Origin: Siccirubricoccus soli
GTDB taxonomy: Bacteria > Pseudomonadota > Alphaproteobacteria > Acetobacterales > Acetobacteraceae
DNA length: 44,247 nt
Direction of reading: 5' to 3'
Assembly: GCF_024178315.1 (NCBI RefSeq)
Contig: NZ_JAMZIK010000025.1
Location: 1-44,247, forward strand
A model generated the notes under the pieces. That model ran no database searches. It saw only the letters and a list, made by a program, of their open reading frames with translations, and had not been told where the DNA came from. Positions 8,416 through 16,419 of this stretch are shown here, piece by piece (the stretch's first letter is position 1; each line of letters opens with the position of its first letter). Position numbers and translations under genes: made by a program.

Positions 8416-9479
8416 GCCCCGCCCGCGACCGCGCCGCCGCCTTCTGCGCCTGCTTCGGCCTGAGCATCCCCATCCTGCAGGCGCCCATGGCCGGCGCCTG
8501 CCCGCCGGCGCTGGCCGCCGCCGTCGCCGCGGCCGGCGGCATGGGCGGCATGGGCGCGCTGATGAGCAGCCCGGCCGCGATCGGCGACTGGGCGCGGCAG
8601 GTACGCGCTGCCAGCAACGGCGCCTTCCAGATCAACCTCTGGATCCCCGACCCGCCCCCGGCGCGCGATGCGGCGCATGAGGCGGCGGTGGCGCAGCGGC
8701 TCGGCGAACTGGCCGGCATGGAGGTCCCGCTGCCCGGCGAGGGCCCCTTCGTCCAGGATTTCGCCGCGCAGGTGGAGGCGATGATCGCCGCCGGGCCTGC
8801 CGTCGCCTCCTGCATTATGGGCGTCTTCCCGCCGGAGGTGGCGGCGCGGCTGAAGGAGCGCGGCATCCTCTGGATCGCCAATGCCACCACCGTGGCGGAA
8901 GCGCGGGAGGCGGAGGCGGCGGGGGCCGCTGCGGTGATCGCCCAGGGGGCCGAGGCGGGCGGGCATCGCGGCGCCTTCGCAGCGGCGCAGGCGGAGGCGC
9001 AATGCACCGGCCTATTCGCGCTGCTGCCGCAGATGGCGGATGCGGTGGGGATTCCGGTCATCGCCGCGGGCGGCATCATGGATGGGCGGGGCATCGCGGC
9101 GGCGCTGACCCTCGGCGCCAGCGCGGTGCAGATGGGCACCGCCTTCCTCCGCTGCCCCGAGGCGGCGATCCACCCGGCCTGGGCCGCGGCGCTGGCCGCG
9201 GCGAAGCCGGAGGACACGGTGCTGACGCGCGCCTTCTCCGGCCGGCTCGGCCGCGGGCTGCGCAATTCGGTGGCGGAGGCCTTCGCCGGCGACCTCGCTC
9301 CCGCCCCCTACCCGGTGCAGCGGGCGCTGATGGCGCCGGTGCGGGCGGCGGCGGAGAAGGCCGGCGACATCAGCCGCATGCAGGCCTGGGCCGGCCAGGG
9401 CGCGGCGATGGGCCGGGAGGAGCCGGCCGGGGCACTGGTGCGCCGGCTGTGGGAGGAGGCGACGGCGCTGCTGCCCTAG
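8412..9479 (+). CDS. Nitronate monooxygenase family protein (FMN-dependent, 2-nitropropane dioxygenase-like)
   Basis: A 355-residue TIM-barrel flavoprotein. The N-terminus reads [18 protein letters not shown], the typical start of the family. The phosphate-binding region includes [15 protein letters not shown], and the FMN site includes [19 protein letters not shown] and [12 protein letters not shown]. It starts at 8412 inside the aminotransferase stop (ATGA overlap) and ends at 9479. Characterised members oxidise alkyl nitronates to carbonyl compounds and nitrite with FMN; many paralogues have unknown substrates. The following 253 bp to the convergent msrP hold nothing I recognise. Confidence 0.88.
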   Translation: MSPARDRAAAFCACFGLSIPILQAPMAGACPPALAAAVAAAGGMGGMGALMSSPAAIGDWARQVRAASNGAFQINLWIPDPPPARDAAHEAAVAQRLGELAGMEVPLPGEGPFVQDFAAQVEAMIAAGPAVASCIMGVFPPEVAARLKERGILWIANATTVAEAREAEAAGAAAVIAQGAEAGGHRGAFAAAQAEAQCTGLFALLPQMADAVGIPVIAAGGIMDGRGIAAALTLGASAVQMGTAFLRCPEAAIHPAWAAALAAAKPEDTVLTRAFSGRLGRGLRNSVAEAFAGDLAPAPYPVQRALMAPVRAAAEKAGDISRMQAWAGQGAAMGREEPAGALVRRLWEEATALLP

Positions 9480-9732
9480 GCCGCGGGGCACGGGCCAGGC
9501 GGCCCTGACAGATCCTCTCGCGTCGGGAGCCTTCGCCGCCGGAGCCGCCAGCCTCGACGGCGGCACCGGGGCAGCGTAGCGCTCCCCGTTTCCGCTTGGC
9601 CCGCCCGTCGCCCCACCGCGGCTCTGGCGCGGCGGGCTGCGCGGGTCACCCATCGGCCGACCGGACGGGCCCCGCGGCAGTGCCCAGCGCCTGCCCGGGC
9701 CTCATGAAGCCGCACAGCGGTTTTACGAGGAG

Positions 9733-10659
9733 TCACGCCCACAGCCTCTCCCGCTGCAGCCCGGTGTAGAGATCGGCGACGAATTCGCCATAGCCGTTGA
9801 AGAGTTGGGTCGGCACCCGCTCCCCGGTGCCCAGTACCCGTTCGCTCGCTTGGCTCCAGCGGGGATGCGCGACCTCCGGGTTGATATTGGCCCAGAAGCC
9901 GTATTCCTGCGGCTGGATCGCCTCCCAGAAGCTCTTCGGCCGCTCCGCGGTCAGGGTGATCCGCACCAGGGACTTGCCGGCCTTGAAGCCGTATTTCCAG
10001 GGCTGGTGGATGCGCAGCGGCGCGCCGTTCTGCGGCAGCAGGGGCTTGCCATAGGCGCCGACCACCATGAAGGAGAGGTCGTTCGCTGCCTCCTCGATGG
10101 TGCAGCCCTCGACATAGGGCCAGGGATACCAGCTCTGCCGCAGGCCGGGCATCACGCCGGGCAGCGCCGCCGTCTCGAAGCGGAGGTATTTCGCCCCGGA
10201 TTGCGGCCCGGCGGCATCCAGCAGCGCCTTGAGCGGGAAGCCGTTCCAGGGCACCACCATGGACCAGGCCTCGACGCAGCGCAGGCGATAGACCCGCTCC
10301 TCGATCGGCATGGTCTTGATGAGCTCGTCGATGTCGTATTCGCGCGGGCGGTCCACCAGCCCATCCAGCTTCACCCGCCAGGGACGCAGCGGCAGGCGCT
10401 CCGCGGTGCGGTGGATGCCCTTGTCGGTGCCGAACTCGTAGTAGTTGTTGTAGGTGGTGGCGTTTCTCTCCATGGTTATGTCGCGACCCGGGCGATAGCG
10501 CATGTTCCGCACGCCGGGGTTGAATTCCTGTGCGCCGGCTGGGATGGGTGCCGCCAGCACTGCCGCCCCAGCCAACAGGGCGCGCCGCCCGAAGGCGAGA
10601 TGTTCCGGCGTGACCTGGGACTCGGGAATTTCCCAGCCGCGACGCTTGCGAATGAACAT
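9733..10659 (-). CDS. msrP: Protein-methionine-sulfoxide reductase catalytic subunit MsrP (YedY-like)
   Basis: A 308-residue periplasmic molybdoenzyme. The N-terminus has a Tat-type signal with Arg25-Arg26 in AFGRRALLAG and likely cleavage after AGA near residue 43. The molybdopterin-ligating cysteine is Cys128 in VYRLRCVEAWSMVVPWNGFP. The start MFIRKRRGWEIPESQVTPEH is the family consensus and is preceded by aggaggct, so the longer frame to 10728 was rejected. MsrP repairs oxidised methionines in periplasmic proteins and normally draws electrons from the haem membrane protein MsrQ. No msrQ follows; 253 bp without a gene separate it from the convergent monooxygenase. Confidence 0.95.
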   Translation of the reverse strand: MFIRKRRGWEIPESQVTPEHLAFGRRALLAGAAVLAAPIPAGAQEFNPGVRNMRYRPGRDITMERNATTYNNYYEFGTDKGIHRTAERLPLRPWRVKLDGLVDRPREYDIDELIKTMPIEERVYRLRCVEAWSMVVPWNGFPLKALLDAAGPQSGAKYLRFETAALPGVMPGLRQSWYPWPYVEGCTIEEAANDLSFMVVGAYGKPLLPQNGAPLRIHQPWKYGFKAGKSLVRITLTAERPKSFWEAIQPQEYGFWANINPEVAHPRWSQASERVLGTGERVPTQLFNGYGEFVADLYTGLQRERLWA

Positions 10660-10728
10660 GCGGAGCCTCCTCGGCTCGCCCGAGAATGGGTTCCGGGCGC
10701 CTGCCGTCAAGGAGCGGCTTCGTTCCAC

Positions 10729-10848
10729 AGCCGGAGATGGTTACGCCCGGCTGGATCCTCGCCTGTGGCAGTAAATTTATATTGTATTCTATCAGGCGAA
10801 CACTTAGTTGTGAGCCACCCCCGGTTGATCTGACCCACGGAGCCACTC
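10729..10848 (+). promoter_or_regulatory. AT-rich leader of the CtrA-like gene
   Basis: Positions 10777-10815 form one of the most AT-rich stretches of the window (gtaaatttatattgtattct followed by atcaggcgaacacttagttg). It lies between the divergent msrP and the CtrA-like regulator, so it probably contains the promoter of one or both. I cannot fix -35 and -10 boxes with confidence. A weak ribosome-binding sequence, acggag, precedes the ATG at 10849. Confidence 0.35.
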
Positions 10849-11622
10849 ATGCGGATCCTTCTCGCCGCCGACACCGCTGACACCGAAGCCCTGGAGCAGG
10901 GGCTGGCCCGTCTCGGCGTCCTGGCCGATCCGGTCGAGGGTTTCGAGGATCTTGCCTCCGTCATCACCCTCAGCGGCCCCTATGAGCTGGTGCTGCTGGT
11001 GGTGCGCGGCACGCTCGGCGCCGCCCAGGAAGCGGTGCGGGCGCTGCGGCGGAGCGGCCAGACCCTGCCGCTGCTGGTGCTGGCGCAGGGCGGTGCCGAT
11101 GCCGCCGCCGAGCAGGCCATGCTGCATGCCGGGGCGGATGACTTGGTGCGCCCACCGATCCACCTGGCGGTGCTGCAGGCGCGGATGCAGGCCATGGCGC
11201 GGCGCGCCCGCGGCTTCGCCTCCGCCGCCCTCACCTGCGGCAATGTCACCCTGGACCAGGAGCAGCATGCGGTCTGGGTGGATGGCAGCCGCGTGCCGCT
11301 GACCGCCCGGGAATACGACTTCCTGGAGACGCTGATGCGCCACAAGGGCGTGCTGCTGACCAAGGAGCGCTTCATGGCCAGCCTCTATGCCGAGGCGGAG
11401 GCGCCGGATTCGAAGATCGTCGATGTCTTCGTCTGCAAGCTGCGGCGGAAGCTCGCTGCCTCCGGCGCGGCGGAGATCATCCGCACGGTCTGGGGGCGCG
11501 GCTATGTGCTGTTCGAGCCCTCGGCCGAGGCGGTCGCCGAGATCCGGGCGCAGCGGCGTGAGGTGCAGGCGGCCCCGGCCCGGGGCTGGGTGCGCCGCAC
11601 GACGCGGTATGCGACGGCCTAA
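10849..11622 (+). CDS. CtrA-like OmpR-family regulator with a degenerate receiver domain
   Basis: A 257-residue protein that aligns end to end with the cell-cycle regulator CtrA. The C-terminal winged-helix domain (about 127-232) keeps CtrA signatures: VNGSRV-like VDGSRVPLTAREYDFLE, KIVDVFVCKLRRKL and TVWGRGYVL. The receiver (1-118) has lost its chemistry. CtrA Asp51 corresponds to Val51 here (YELVLLVVRG), the IEDD acidic pocket reads AADT, and the conserved Lys-Pro reads Pro-Pro (DDLVRPP). Phosphorelay control is therefore unlikely, and DNA binding probably depends on abundance or a partner. It carries a 25-residue C-terminal extension rich in Arg and Ala. It diverges from msrP and precedes the methyltransferase and glycosyltransferases. 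Its targets are unknown. Confidence 0.88.
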   Translation: MRILLAADTADTEALEQGLARLGVLADPVEGFEDLASVITLSGPYELVLLVVRGTLGAAQEAVRALRRSGQTLPLLVLAQGGADAAAEQAMLHAGADDLVRPPIHLAVLQARMQAMARRARGFASAALTCGNVTLDQEQHAVWVDGSRVPLTAREYDFLETLMRHKGVLLTKERFMASLYAEAEAPDSKIVDVFVCKLRRKLAASGAAEIIRTVWGRGYVLFEPSAEAVAEIRAQRREVQAAPARGWVRRTTRYATA

Positions 11623-11965
11623 GATCCCCATAACGTTGCTGCACAACGCCATGGGGGGGCCCGGGAGCGCTGGCCTGCTGAGCTGAGGCACAGCCTGCCG
11701 CGGCAAAGCACCAGGCGACGCCGGCTGACGACGGGCGCCTGGATGCCCCACCGCAGCCCAGCCGTCAGAACGTCCCGAAACGCCTGCCGGACCCTGCCCC
11801 GTCCGTTGCCATTCCGCGGCTTCGCCCCGGAAATGCCGTGCGGCACCTTGGAGGCAAGCGCGTCCGGGGTCCCCACACAGCCGCGCAGCGTCTGTGTGGG
11901 AAGTTCTTAACCCTTCCCCGCCATCCTGAACCGGGCCGGCACGATGCCGGCGATCGAGGTTCAGG
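11623..11965. other. Intergenic region between the CtrA-like gene and the methyltransferase
   Basis: This 343-bp gap has no credible gene. It contains the inverted repeat at 11872-11900 and the larger hairpin at 11923-11967, both listed separately. Upstream of 11870 I see nothing. Confidence 0.5.
11872..11900. terminator. Inverted repeat, possible terminator or operator
   Basis: Perfect 9-bp arms, cccacacag (11872-11880) and ctgtgtggg (11892-11900), with an 11-base loop. The sequence after it (aagttcttaa) is only mildly T-rich. It lies 250 bp past the regulator stop, so an operator for the downstream genes is as likely as a terminator. Confidence 0.35.
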
Positions 11966-11967
11966 AT
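11923..11967 (+). promoter_or_regulatory. Hairpin enclosing the ribosome-binding site and start codon of the methyltransferase gene
   Basis: The outer arms atcctgaacc (11923-11932) and ggttcaggat (11958-11967) are exact reverse complements. An inner stem gccggca/tgccggc fits between them around a 3-base loop. The 3' outer arm contains part of the Shine-Dalgarno-like gagg (11956-11959) and the first two bases of the ATG at 11966. In RNA the start site would be base-paired, as in thermosensor or autoregulated leaders. It could alternatively be a DNA operator with dyad symmetry. Confidence 0.5.
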
Positions 11968-12556
11968 GAGCGCGACCCCCTCCCCCGCCCCGCGCCGGCT
12001 GCTGCATGTCGGCTGCGGCCTGCCGCACCCGGCGAAGCTGCCGCTTGGCTGGCTGCCCCCCGGCCCCTGGGAGGAGGTGCGGCTGGATATCGACCCCGCC
12101 GTCGAACCCGACATCGTCGCCTCCATTACCGATATGCGGGCGGTGCCGGAGGCCAGCTTCGACGCGGTCTGGTCGGCGCATAACCTCGAACACCTCTACC
12201 CGCATGAAGTGCCGCTGGCGCTGGCGGAATTCCGCCGGGTGCTGAGGCCGGAGGGCTTCGTGCTGCTCACTCTGCCGGATCTGCAGCAGGTGGCGGTTCT
12301 GGTCGCCGCGGATCGGCTGACGGAACCCGCCTATCTCTCTCCCGCTGGCCCCATCTCGGCGCTCGATATGCTCTACGGCCATGGCGCCGCCATCGCCCAG
12401 GGCAACCACTTCATGGGCCATCGCGGCGGCTTCACCGCGCGCAGCCTGCAGCAGGCGCTGGAGGCGGCCGGCTTCCCGCTGGTGCGGGTGGCGAGGGATG
12501 AGCGATTCGCCCTCTGGGCCACCGCCCACAAATCCGCCCCCGCCCTGGTGGCCTGA
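11966..12556 (+). CDS. Class I SAM-dependent methyltransferase
   Basis: A 196-residue methyltransferase. The SAM-binding motif I reads LLHVGCGLPH (about 12-21), the acidic motif II is VRLDIDPAVEPD, and the central strand reads FDAVWSAHNLEHLYPHEVP, followed by FRRVLRPEGFVLLTLPD. This HNLEHL layout is common in methyltransferases found beside glycosyltransferases and O-antigen genes. The start is the ATG at 11966, buried in a predicted hairpin. The first GT41 gene begins 26 bp after its stop, so the three genes probably form an operon. The methyl acceptor may be a sugar or the glycosylated protein; this is inferred only from context. Confidence 0.82.
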   Translation: MSATPSPAPRRLLHVGCGLPHPAKLPLGWLPPGPWEEVRLDIDPAVEPDIVASITDMRAVPEASFDAVWSAHNLEHLYPHEVPLALAEFRRVLRPEGFVLLTLPDLQQVAVLVAADRLTEPAYLSPAGPISALDMLYGHGAAIAQGNHFMGHRGGFTARSLQQALEAAGFPLVRVARDERFALWATAHKSAPALVA

Positions 12557-12582
12557 CCATCGCCTGCCAGGAGGGCCACCCC

Positions 12583-14577
12583 ATGCCGCATGTGAGCCTC
12601 GCCGAGCTGCTCGCCACTGCCCAGGGCTTCGTCCAGGCCGGGCGTCCGGCCCTTGCCGCCTCGCTCTACCGGGACTGGCTGGCGCAAAGCCCGGAGACGG
12701 CGCTGCGCCACATCGTCTGCTTCAACTACGCGTTGGTGCTCAGCCAGCTTGGCGATATCGGGGGCGCCGCCGCCGCCTTGCAGGAGGCGATCCGGCTGCA
12801 GCCGGATTTCCTGCCGCCCTTCCTCGCCTTCGGCACGCTGCATGAGAGGCTGGGCAGCACCGCCCAGGCGCTGGGCTGCTGGGCGCATGTGGCGAACGGC
12901 CTGGCCGCCATCACCGGCGATGCCATCCAGTACAAGGCGACGGCGCTGAAGCAATCCGCCCGGGTGCTGGAGGATGCCAAGCGACTAGGCGAGGCGGAGG
13001 AGATGCTCCGCCGCATCATCGAGCTGGGCCAGCCGCCGCGCGACGTGGTGCAGCACTGGCTGAGCCTCCGGCAGCGGCAATGCCGCTGGCCGGTGGTGGC
13101 GTCGGTGGGCGGGCTGGACCGCGCCGCGCTGATCGCCGCCATGGCGCCGCTGACCGCGGCGAATTACGCCGATGACCCGCTGCTGCACCTGGCCGCCGCC
13201 GCGGCGCATAGCCGGCTGGACAGCGGCCAGCCGAAGACCCTGCCCTTTCCGCTCGCGCCGCGGCCGCTCGGCCTCGGCCAACGGCGGCTGCGCATCGGCT
13301 ACCTTTCCTCCGACCTGCGCAACCACGCCATCGGCTACCTGATGGCGGACATGCTGCGGCACCATGACCGCTCGGGCTTCGAGATCTTCGTCTATTACTG
13401 CGGCATCGCGGCGGAGGACGGGATCAAGCAGCGCATCCGCGGTCAGGCGGAGCATTGGGTCAGCATCACCGAGCTGGATGACGAGGCCGCCTGCCGCCGG
13501 ATGCGGGAGGACGGCATCGACATATTGGTGGACATCAACGGCCATACCCGCAGCGCCCGCACGCGCCTGCTCTCCCTGCGGCCGGCGCCGGCCATCGTCA
13601 ATTGGCTCGGCTATGCCGGCTCGATGGGCAGCGCCTATCACCACTACATCATCGCCGATCCGGTCATCATCCCCCCGGGCTCCGAGCACTATTATTCGGA
13701 GAAGGTGCTGCGCCTGCCCTGCTACCAGCCGACCGACCCGCAGCGCGTGGTAGCGGACCGCATGCCGAGCCGCGCCGCGGCCGGGCTGCCCGAGGACGCG
13801 ACCGTCTTCTGCTGCTTCAACGGGCCGCAGAAGATCACCCCTTTCGTCTTCCGCCGCTGGATGGAGATCCTTCGCCAAGTGCCGGGCAGCGTGCTCTGGC
13901 TACTGAAGGGGGCGGAGGAGGTGGATACACGGCTGAAGGCCATGGCGGCGGCCGAGGGCATCGCGCCGGAGCGGCTGGTCTTCGCGCCGCTCGCCGACAA
14001 CCCCTCGCATCTCGCGCGCTATCCCCTGGCCGATCTCTTCCTCGACACCACGCCCTACGGCGCCCACACCACCGCCTCCGACGCGCTCTGGATGGGCGTG
14101 CCGGTGCTGACCCAGCCGGGGCGCAGCTTCGCCTCCCGCGTCTGCGCCAGCCTCGTCACCGCCGCCGGAATGCCGGAGCTGGTGATGGGCTCCGCCGCAG
14201 ATTACGTCGCCGCCGCCACCCTGCTCGGACGGGACCGGGCACGGCTGGCGGCGCTGCGGGAGAAGCTGCTGGCGGGGCGCGAGACCGCGCTGCTGTTCGA
14301 CCCGGCGCGGCTGGTGCAGGCCATGGAGGGGCTGTTCCGCAGCATCGCCGCCGATCTGGCCGCCGATGCCGTGCCGGTGCCGGAGCTGACCAACCTCGAG
14401 ACCTATCTGGAGATCGCCGGCGAGCTGGGTCACGAGTTGGTGGAGTTCACTGGCCTGCCCGATTACGAAGCGCGCTACCGCACGGCGCTGGCGGCGCGGC
14501 ACGCCTTCGCCCCGCTGCCGGCGGATGCTCGGCTTTGGCCCGGCGGCGCTACGCTGCCGCTCGGGGCGGCGGCCTGA
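12583..14577 (+). CDS. OGT-like glycosyltransferase (GT41) with N-terminal TPR repeats, copy 1
   Basis: A 664-residue protein with TPR-like helices over about residues 1-190 and a GT41 catalytic region over about 235-570. Signatures shared with O-GlcNAc transferase are RIGYLSSDLRNHAIGYLM (from Gly239), DILVDINGHTRSARTRL, APAIVNWLGYAGSMG, Lys417 in CCFNGPQKITPF, and DTTPYGAHTTASDALWMG with His495 at the UDP-contacting position. The family moves a sugar from UDP-sugar to Ser/Thr or Asn of proteins in the cytoplasm. A C-terminal tail of about 80 residues follows. A methyltransferase precedes it, and a second GT41 overlaps its stop. The protein acceptor is unknown; flagellin or another surface protein is a reasonable guess. 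Confidence 0.9.
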   Translation: MPHVSLAELLATAQGFVQAGRPALAASLYRDWLAQSPETALRHIVCFNYALVLSQLGDIGGAAAALQEAIRLQPDFLPPFLAFGTLHERLGSTAQALGCWAHVANGLAAITGDAIQYKATALKQSARVLEDAKRLGEAEEMLRRIIELGQPPRDVVQHWLSLRQRQCRWPVVASVGGLDRAALIAAMAPLTAANYADDPLLHLAAAAAHSRLDSGQPKTLPFPLAPRPLGLGQRRLRIGYLSSDLRNHAIGYLMADMLRHHDRSGFEIFVYYCGIAAEDGIKQRIRGQAEHWVSITELDDEAACRRMREDGIDILVDINGHTRSARTRLLSLRPAPAIVNWLGYAGSMGSAYHHYIIADPVIIPPGSEHYYSEKVLRLPCYQPTDPQRVVADRMPSRAAAGLPEDATVFCCFNGPQKITPFVFRRWMEILRQVPGSVLWLLKGAEEVDTRLKAMAAAEGIAPERLVFAPLADNPSHLARYPLADLFLDTTPYGAHTTASDALWMGVPVLTQPGRSFASRVCASLVTAAGMPELVMGSAADYVAAATLLGRDRARLAALREKLLAGRETALLFDPARLVQAMEGLFRSIAADLAADAVPVPELTNLETYLEIAGELGHELVEFTGLPDYEARYRTALAARHAFAPLPADARLWPGGATLPLGAAA

Positions 14578-16340
14578 TGTCGCCGGCCCTGGCGGAGGCG
14601 GCGCCCGGCCTGGCGAGGCAAGGGCTGGAGGTGCTCTTCCCGCTGCTGGAGGGGGCGAGACCGGAGAGTGCCGTCGCCCTCTACCGCGCCTGGATCGCCG
14701 CCAATCCAGGCGCGCCGCAGGAATTCGCCGCCTGGTTCAACCTGGGCGTGGAGCTGGGCCGGCTGCACCGGCATGCCGAAGCGGAGGCCGCTTATCGTGA
14801 AGTGCTGCGGCTCAGCCCGCGGCTGGAACCGGCGGCGCTGAACCTCGGCGGCACGCTGGAAGCCCAGGGCCGCCGGGCGGAAGCCCTGGCGGTGTGGGAC
14901 GGCGCACTGCAACCCCTGCCGCATCGCGTGATGCTGCTGAACCAGCGCGGCAGGCTGCTGGAGGAGGAGCGCCGCTTCGCCGAGGCCGAGGCCTCCCTGC
15001 GCGAAAGCCTGGCGCTGGACCCGGCGCAGCCCGATGTCGTGCAGCACTGGCTGCATCTGCGGCAGAAGGCCTGCATCTGGCCGCTCTACCGCGGCGAGAT
15101 CCCTGGGCAGAGCCTGGCGGAGCTGGCGCTGCAGAGCGGGCCGCTTGGCATCCTGGCCCTGACCGACGACCCGGATCTGCAGCGCCGCAGCGCCGCCGCC
15201 TGGCTGGCGCGCAAGGCGCCGCCGGCGCCGCGGCGGCTGAGCCCGGAGCGGGGCTACCGGCATGACCGCATCCGCATCGGCTACCTCTCCTCGGATTTCT
15301 GCCGCCATGCGCTGAGCTTCCTGATGGCGGAGGTGTTCGAGCGGCACGACCGCCGCGAATTCGAGGTCTTCGGCTATTGCTCCTCCCCCGAGGATGGCAG
15401 CGAGATCCGCCGCCGTGTCGTCGCAGCCTTCGACCGCCACGTACCGATCGGAGCGCTGTCCGAGGAAGCGGCGGCGGCGCGCATCCGGGCGGATGAGATC
15501 GACATCCTCGTGGACCTCAATGGGCTGACCAAGGGGGCCCGGCTGGGCGCGCTGCGCTACCGGCCGGCGCCGGTGCAGGCCACCTATCTCGGCTATGTCG
15601 GCTCCGTCCCGCTGCCGGAGCTGGATTGGCTGCTCTGCGACGACCATGTCATCCCGCCCGGCCTCGCGCATCTCTACGCGCCGCGGCCCTTGCCGCTGGG
15701 CGGGCTGTACCAAGCGAATGACAGCCGCATGCCGGCGCTGCCCGCGCTCTCCCGCGCGGTGGAGGGGCTGCCGGAGGACGCCTTCGTCCTCTGCTGCTTC
15801 TCGCACCACTACAAGATCACCGAGGCGATGTTCGGCGGCTGGATGGAGATCCTCCGCCGCCTGCCGCAGGCCGTGCTGTGGCTGGTGGAGGATACGGAGA
15901 GCAGCAAGTCCAACCTGCTGCGCCACGCTGCCGCGGCGGGGATCAACCCGTCCCGGCTGGTCTTCGCGCCGCGGGCGGAGCCGGCGCACTACCTGGCGCG
16001 CTTCACCCTGGCCGACCTCTTCCTCGACACCACGCCCTACAATGCCGGCACGGTGGCGAGCGATGCACTGCGCATGGGGCTGCCGCTGCTGACGCTCTCG
16101 GGCCGCGCCTTCGCCTCCCGCATGGCGGGGAGCCTGCTCAAGGCGCTGGGGCTGGAGGCGGGGATCACCGCCGACCTGGAGAGCTATGTGGCACGGGCGG
16201 TGGAGTTTGCCACGCAGCCGGGGCTGCTGGCGGAAGCGCGGCTTGCCTGTACGCGCTGGGCCGCGCGGATCGGGGATGGCGCGGGGTTCACGCGACGGCT
16301 GGAAGCGGCGTATCGGCGTATCCGGCTGCCGGGGTGTTGA
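14577..16340 (+). CDS. OGT-like glycosyltransferase (GT41) with N-terminal TPR repeats, copy 2
   Basis: A 587-residue paralogue of the preceding gene, starting at the ATG at 14577 that overlaps its stop (TGATG), so the pair is translationally coupled. TPR-like helices occupy about 30-170 (AEAEAAYREVLRLSPRLEPA and FAEAEASLRESLALDPAQPD). The GT41 region has RIGYLSSDFCRHALSFLM (from Gly235), DILVDLNGLTKGARLG, Lys413 in CCFSHHYKITEAMF, and DTTPYNAGTVASDALRMG. Gly491 stands where copy 1 and human OGT have a UDP-contacting His; Gly at this site also occurs in other bacterial members. The two copies therefore differ in the nucleotide-sugar pocket and may use different donors or acceptors. Confidence 0.9.
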   Translation: MSPALAEAAPGLARQGLEVLFPLLEGARPESAVALYRAWIAANPGAPQEFAAWFNLGVELGRLHRHAEAEAAYREVLRLSPRLEPAALNLGGTLEAQGRRAEALAVWDGALQPLPHRVMLLNQRGRLLEEERRFAEAEASLRESLALDPAQPDVVQHWLHLRQKACIWPLYRGEIPGQSLAELALQSGPLGILALTDDPDLQRRSAAAWLARKAPPAPRRLSPERGYRHDRIRIGYLSSDFCRHALSFLMAEVFERHDRREFEVFGYCSSPEDGSEIRRRVVAAFDRHVPIGALSEEAAAARIRADEIDILVDLNGLTKGARLGALRYRPAPVQATYLGYVGSVPLPELDWLLCDDHVIPPGLAHLYAPRPLPLGGLYQANDSRMPALPALSRAVEGLPEDAFVLCCFSHHYKITEAMFGGWMEILRRLPQAVLWLVEDTESSKSNLLRHAAAAGINPSRLVFAPRAEPAHYLARFTLADLFLDTTPYNAGTVASDALRMGLPLLTLSGRAFASRMAGSLLKALGLEAGITADLESYVARAVEFATQPGLLAEARLACTRWAARIGDGAGFTRRLEAAYRRIRLPGC

Positions 16341-16351
16341 GGAAGGGCGCC

Positions 16352-16372
16352 GGTTGCGGCAGTGCCGCAACC
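16352..16372. terminator. Perfect 21-bp palindrome, probable terminator
   Basis: Ten-base arms ggttgcggca and tgccgcaacc flank a single central g at 16362. It lies 12 bp past the stop of the second GT41 gene and between convergent genes, where it could end transcription from both sides. There is no T tract. Confidence 0.5.
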
Positions 16373-16378
16373 CTCAAG

Positions 16379-16410
16379 CTCCCTCCCGCCAAGGCCGAAA
16401 GGTCCTTGGA
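16379..16410 (+). repeat. Intergenic repeat, family A copy 1
   Basis: Starts ctccctcccgccaaggcc and continues to the cctt-gga end. It is similar to copies at 17458-17493 and 34813-34844 (both on the other strand) and 26733-26768. The shared pattern is CTCC, a short C-rich run, CCAAAGGCCGAAAGG, then a CTTTGGAA-type end, and it is partly palindromic (ccaagg/ccttgg). Confidence 0.6.
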
Positions 16411-16419
16411 GCCCTTGGG

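Noticed and set aside
14475-16370. A 631-codon minus-strand frame opposite the second GT41 gene
   Set aside because: Antisense to a protein with clear OGT motifs; rich in Arg, Gln and His.
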